In this document: positions 60,948 to 64,000 of the stretch, in pieces
Layout of the letters: each line of letters opens with the position of its first letter
Position numbering within the stretch: position 1 is the stretch's first letter
Assembly (NCBI GenBank): GCA_950075865.1
Contig: CATMVA010000006.1
Coordinates: forward strand, 1-64,000
Length of the DNA stretch: 64,000 nucleotides
Reading direction: 5' to 3'
From: an uncultured Oscillospiraceae bacterium
GTDB taxonomy: Bacteria > Bacillota > Clostridia > Oscillospirales > Oscillospiraceae
The notes under the pieces: model-generated
What the model was told of the DNA's origin: nothing
What the model saw: the letters and a program-made list of their open reading frames with translations, nothing else
Database searches by the model: none
Made by a program: the position numbers and the translations under genes

Positions 60948-62405
60948 ATGCCGTGCACCACCATTTTGGTCGGCAAAAAAGCCAGCTATGACGGCTCCAC
61001 CATGATCGCCCGGAACGACGACGGATTTTTTGACGTGAAGAAGCTCATCGTGGTCCAGCCCAAGGACCAGCTCCGGAAATACAAAAGCAAGATCGGACAT
61101 CTGGAAATCCAGCTGCCCGATAACCCCATGCGCTACACCTCCACCCCCAGCGTCAACCCCGCCAACGGGGTGTGGGCGGCCAACGGCATCAACGCCGCGG
61201 GGGTAGCCATGACGGCCACCGAGACCATCACCACCAACCCCCGGGTCCTGGCTGCCGACCCCATGGTGCGGTATCAGGCCAAGACAGGCCGGCGGGGCAA
61301 GGAGACCCCCGGCGGGCTGGGGGAGGAGGATCTGGTCTATGTGGTCCTGCCCTACATTCACACTGCCCGCGAGGGCGTGGAGCGGCTTGGAATGCTGCTG
61401 GAGCAGTACGGCACCTATGAGTCCAACGGCATCGCCTTCTCCGACGGGGAGGAGATCTGGTGGATGGAGACCATCGGCGGCCACCATTGGATGGCCCTCC
61501 GGGTCCCCGATGACCGCTATGTCATCATGCCCAACCAGTTCGGCATCGACCATTTTGACTTTGAGGACGCCCTCGGCAAGAAGAAAAACTTTATGTGCTC
61601 CCACGACATGAAGGAGTTTATCGCCGAGAACCACCTGGCCCTGGACCTGGATGGTGGCTTCAACCCCCGGCTGGCCTTCGGCTCTCACAGCGATTCTGAC
61701 CATGTGTACAACACACCCCGGGCCTGGTACATGGGCCGGTATTTCAACCCCACCACCTACCGCTGGGACGGGCCCGACGCTGACTTCGGTCCCGAGAGCG
61801 ACAACATCCCCTGGTCCTTCGTTCCCGAGCATAAAATCACGGTGGAGGAAGTAAAATATATCCTCTCCTCCTACTACCAGGGTACGCCCTACAACCCCTA
61901 TGGCCATGAGGCTGTGAAGGGCAAGTACCGCCCCATCGGCATCGGCCGCACCGGCACCATGGCCATCCTACAGATCCGGGGGTATCTGCCGAAGGAGATC
62001 GCCGCGGTGGAGTGGATCTGCTTCGGCCCCAACTCCTTCAACGCGGCCCTGCCGGTCTATGCCAACGTGGAAAAGCTGCCCGACTACCTCACCAAGACCA
62101 CCCCGGAGGTGGACACCGGCACCTTCTACTGGGCCTCCCGGCTCATCGCCGCCATGGCGGACAACAACTACGGCGCCTGCATCCAGCTGGTGGAGCGGTA
62201 TCAGGGGGCCATCGCCAATGGGGGAAGCCGGCTCATCCACGAGTACGACCAAAAAATGCTGGAGGCCGGGAAATTCGATCTTCTGGACGAGGCCAACAGG
62301 AAGCTCTGCGAGCTGGCAAAAAAAGAGTCCACGGACGCCATCGGCAAGGTCCTGCATCAGGCCAGCCTGGCCATGAAGTGCAACTACAACCGGGCGGACA
62401 ACTGA
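60948..62405 (+). CDS. C69-family dipeptidase
   Basis: 485 aa, cytosolic. The N-terminal nucleophile Cys is at position 3 (MPCTTILVGKKAS), as in PepD enzymes that start directly with the Cys-x-x-hydrophobic motif. NDDGFF, NGINAAGVAMTATETI, and WWMETIGGHHW follow the family pattern. Cleaves broad-range dipeptides. RBS GGGGAG upstream. Confidence 0.93.
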   Translation: MPCTTILVGKKASYDGSTMIARNDDGFFDVKKLIVVQPKDQLRKYKSKIGHLEIQLPDNPMRYTSTPSVNPANGVWAANGINAAGVAMTATETITTNPRVLAADPMVRYQAKTGRRGKETPGGLGEEDLVYVVLPYIHTAREGVERLGMLLEQYGTYESNGIAFSDGEEIWWMETIGGHHWMALRVPDDRYVIMPNQFGIDHFDFEDALGKKKNFMCSHDMKEFIAENHLALDLDGGFNPRLAFGSHSDSDHVYNTPRAWYMGRYFNPTTYRWDGPDADFGPESDNIPWSFVPEHKITVEEVKYILSSYYQGTPYNPYGHEAVKGKYRPIGIGRTGTMAILQIRGYLPKEIAAVEWICFGPNSFNAALPVYANVEKLPDYLTKTTPEVDTGTFYWASRLIAAMADNNYGACIQLVERYQGAIANGGSRLIHEYDQKMLEAGKFDLLDEANRKLCELAKKESTDAIGKVLHQASLAMKCNYNRADN

Positions 62406-62454
62406 GCCCCATAAAAAAGTCCTCCGGCCCCTGCCGGCCGAAAAACAAGACGGT

Positions 62455-63015
62455 ATCATCCCGGATTTTTACAAACGGGCGCTGGAGCTGCGGGAGGAGA
62501 CCGTCGAACACCGCCGCTGGCTGCACAGCCACGCGGAGGTGGGCCTGGTGGATATGCCCAAGGCCCAGGCCCATGTCATGGAACAACTGAAGGCTGCCGG
62601 TCTGGACCCCCGGCCCTGCGGGCACGGCGTGACCGCCGAGGAGACCTTTGAGGGGGCCAGGGATATGATCGCGAACGGGATCCTGGAGGGTGTGGACGGG
62701 ACCATAGCCTATCATTTGGGCTCGGGCAGGATGCCGGTGGGGCTGTTTATGTACAACAGCGGCGGGACCATGATGTACTCGGTGGACGGCTTCCGTCTGA
62801 CGGTCCGCGGCATCTCGGCCATCGCCTCCGAGGATTTTGCCACCGTCGCCGAAAAGGAGCCCAGCGTGTTCATGTATCTCTCAGCAGGGTATCTGGATGA
62901 ACGGGGCGACGCCCCCGCCCACAATCCCAAGGTCCGGTTCAATGAGGAGGTCTGCCCCATTGGCTCGGCCTGCTTGGCCCACTGCGCGGTCCGGTGGCTG
63001 GAAGGGCGCTCATAG
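62455..63015 (+). pseudogene. M20 peptidase/amidohydrolase with two internal deletions
   Basis: One open frame, about 187 codons, against about 390 in the family. The start reads DFYKRALELREETVEHRRWLHSHAEVG (in pieces a normal M20 N-terminus). It jumps from CGHGVT straight to AEETFEGARDMIANGILEG, so the first metal-binding segment (H-x-D) is missing. It then jumps from FRLTVRG to ISAIASEDFATVAEK, losing the dimerisation/lid domain, and ends with AHNPKVRFNEEV. No start codon with RBS is visible. Both deletions keep the frame. It cannot be an active metallopeptidase. Confidence 0.75.
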
Positions 63016-63091
63016 GGCAAGGATTTGCCGGCGCCCTGGCACCAAATTGGCACCAGGGACGCGCCGCAAGGGAAAACCAAAGAAAAAGCAA

Positions 63092-63120
63092 AACCCCGTA
63101 ACCTTTGCGGTTACGGGGTT
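63092..63120 (-). terminator. Terminator behind the tRNA-Thr fragment
   Basis: AACCCCGTAACC (63092-63103), five-base loop, GGTTACGGGGTT (63109-63120); T-rich on both sides (leftward TTTTGCTTTTTC). Confidence 0.8.
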
Positions 63121-63125
63121 TTTGT

Positions 63126-63170
63126 TGGAGCTGCTACCCAGATTTGAACTGGGGACCTCATCCTTACCAA
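63126..63170 (-). tRNA. 3' half of tRNA-Thr(GGU), likely attachment site
   Basis: On the minus strand the segment runs from the anticodon loop (TTGGTAA), through the 3' anticodon strand GGATG, the variable loop and a T arm (CCCAG TTCAAAT CTGGG), to AGCAGC and an encoded TCCA end. The sequence to its right is not a tRNA 5' half. This is what an integrase leaves when it recombines at a tRNA 3' end, with rhuM and further DNA to the right being the inserted element. Not a functional tRNA by itself. Confidence 0.75.
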
Positions 63171-63354
63171 CTCACGCACCTGGAATTTTTGTTGTTTTTC
63201 TTATCGTATCTCAATGCCACCAATCCTTGCTTGCCCAATGATCGATGTGTTTTCTCTTCGGCCCTTACCGTATCTTTTGGTGGGCTGTTGTGGGCCCACT
63301 TTGTGTGTCGATGGCGGTTTTTTGGCGGGTTAAATTTGCCCTGAAATCTTCAGC

Positions 63355-64000
63355 TCACGGCTTCAGACGCTTTACGTTTTCGGTCAGCTCATCCACATCG
63401 TCTGTGGCTTCCAACGCCCGGCGGTGGGCATCGTACAACTCGTACTGCTCCAGGGCCAGCTTTTCGGCTTCCTCACGCTTCACCGTACCCAGATTCTCCA
63501 GAACCTCTCTACCGTTAAAGCGCAGAAACTCACCCAGCTTGACTTCCCAATCAGACATATGCATGGGATTGTGGCCCTTTGCTTGCAGTTCTGCATAGTC
63601 CAGATACATATTCACGATCAGATTCAGCGTGCTGATCTCCTCGTGGGACATATAGTTCTTGGCTATCGTCACATCGCCCCGGCGCACCTTGGCACCCTTG
63701 TATGCGGTCAGTCCCATGTTGTCTTTTGTGGCATCGGCACGACCTGCGATCAACTCCGGCGCCGTGTGGCCGGTGGCCGCATACTCCAGCTTGTTCTGCA
63801 CAGATTTGAAAAAGGTTTGGGCAGCCTCGCTGTTGCTGTCATAGTCCACCGAGAGGGCAAAAATGTCCTTCACCTTCTGATAGATCCGCTTCTCACTGGC
63901 CCGAATATCCCGAATACGCTCCAGGAGTTCGTCAAAGTAATCCGCCCCGAATTCCTTGGGTTCCCGCAGGCGCTCATCATTGAGGACAAAACCCTTTTTC
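63355..64000 (-). CDS. rhuM: RhuM family protein (5' end outside window)
   Basis: At least 214 residues, frame open to the window edge (KKGFVLNDERLREPKEFG ... DYFDELLERIRDIRASEKRIY). RhuM-type C-terminal signature: VKDIFALSVDYDSNSEAA, FFKSVQNKLEYAATGHTAPELI, and SWEVKL-like MSDWEVKLGEFLRFNGREVL. Common cargo of integrative elements and islands; function unresolved. Between 63171 and 63354 nothing convincing is seen. Confidence 0.88.
   Translation of the reverse strand, partial: KKGFVLNDERLREPKEFGADYFDELLERIRDIRASEKRIYQKVKDIFALSVDYDSNSEAAQTFFKSVQNKLEYAATGHTAPELIAGRADATKDNMGLTAYKGAKVRRGDVTIAKNYMSHEEISTLNLIVNMYLDYAELQAKGHNPMHMSDWEVKLGEFLRFNGREVLENLGTVKREEAEKLALEQYELYDAHRRALEATDDVDELTENVKRLKP

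Noticed and set aside
60798-61907. 369-codon minus-strand frame opposite the C69 dipeptidase
   Set aside because: Shadow of a certain gene; low-complexity Gly/Val/His composition.
63038-63058. Direct repeat TGGCACCA-AAT-TGGCACCA near the tRNA fragment
   Set aside because: Too short and single to call an integrase site; may be the decayed end of an integrase gene, but nothing else supports it.
63105-63344. Peptide frames over the tRNA fragment
   Set aside because: Classic spurious translation of a tRNA 3' end (PDLNWGPHPYQ-like); the DNA is a tRNA remnant.

Overview
The window is high-GC, low-intergenic bacterial DNA. L27 carries an N-terminal extension cleaved by a Prp protease, the transketolase is split, and there is an [FeFe]-hydrogenase and a YesM/AraC two-component system. 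Together with strong AGGAGG ribosome binding sites this points to an anaerobic, gut-type Clostridia (Oscillospiraceae / Flavonifractor-like). That assignment is inference from gene content; no rRNA is present.

Region 1 (1-14.1 kb) is a mobile element of phage-plasmid or integrative-element type. About 25 short, mostly 4-bp-overlapping genes run leftward: a HTH protein, Cys-rich small proteins, a radical SAM enzyme, a DNA C5-cytosine methyltransferase, a Rep_ORF2/G2P-like rolling-circle initiator, a DUF1064 nuclease-like protein, an ASCH protein, ParA, ParB and a zinc-ribbon/ArpU-like protein. Rep is preceded by two overlapping antiparallel promoters; the rightward one would make a short (about 70 nt) terminated RNA. 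One gene (XF1762 family) is broken by an extra G in a G run, and one small gene faces the opposite way with its own promoter and RBS.

Region 2 (14.2-30.6 kb) is core chromosome. The rightward part holds rlmD, a GNAT, an APH-like kinase, DUF3783, a two-gene ThrE-type exporter, a YjjG-like phosphatase, an SGNH hydrolase and a DUF4358 lipoprotein. The leftward part holds rplU-prp-rpmA, a GNAT, obg, DUF6440, an L,D-transpeptidase with an SLH-like tail, an iron alcohol dehydrogenase, and a DUF1836-degV-hypothetical-prmA-phosphoesterase operon.

Region 3 (30.7-49.7 kb) is leftward. It carries a heterodimeric ABC exporter with a methyltransferase, an ECF sigma/anti-sigma pair, ppdK, a two-gene [FeFe]-hydrogenase/flavin oxidoreductase operon, a frameshifted membrane protein with trmO, split transketolase, a Cof-type HAD phosphatase and a GH1 6-phospho-beta-glucosidase.

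Region 4 (49.7-60.7 kb) concerns uptake and its control: a beta-glucoside PTS IIBCA, a lipoprotein, a YesM/YesN two-component system and an Fbp/Afu-type ABC importer, then psuG on the other strand. A TTTTGAG motif is repeated in helical phase both in the PTS leader (21-bp period) and between the importer and psuG (10-11-bp period), which suggests a shared regulator.

Region 5 (60.7-64 kb) ends the chromosome segment with a C69 dipeptidase, an M20 peptidase pseudogene with two internal deletions, and the 3' half of a tRNA-Thr(GGU) with its terminator. The tRNA half looks like the attachment site of a second mobile element, whose first visible gene is rhuM. No CRISPR array, rRNA, complete tRNA or insertion sequence was seen.
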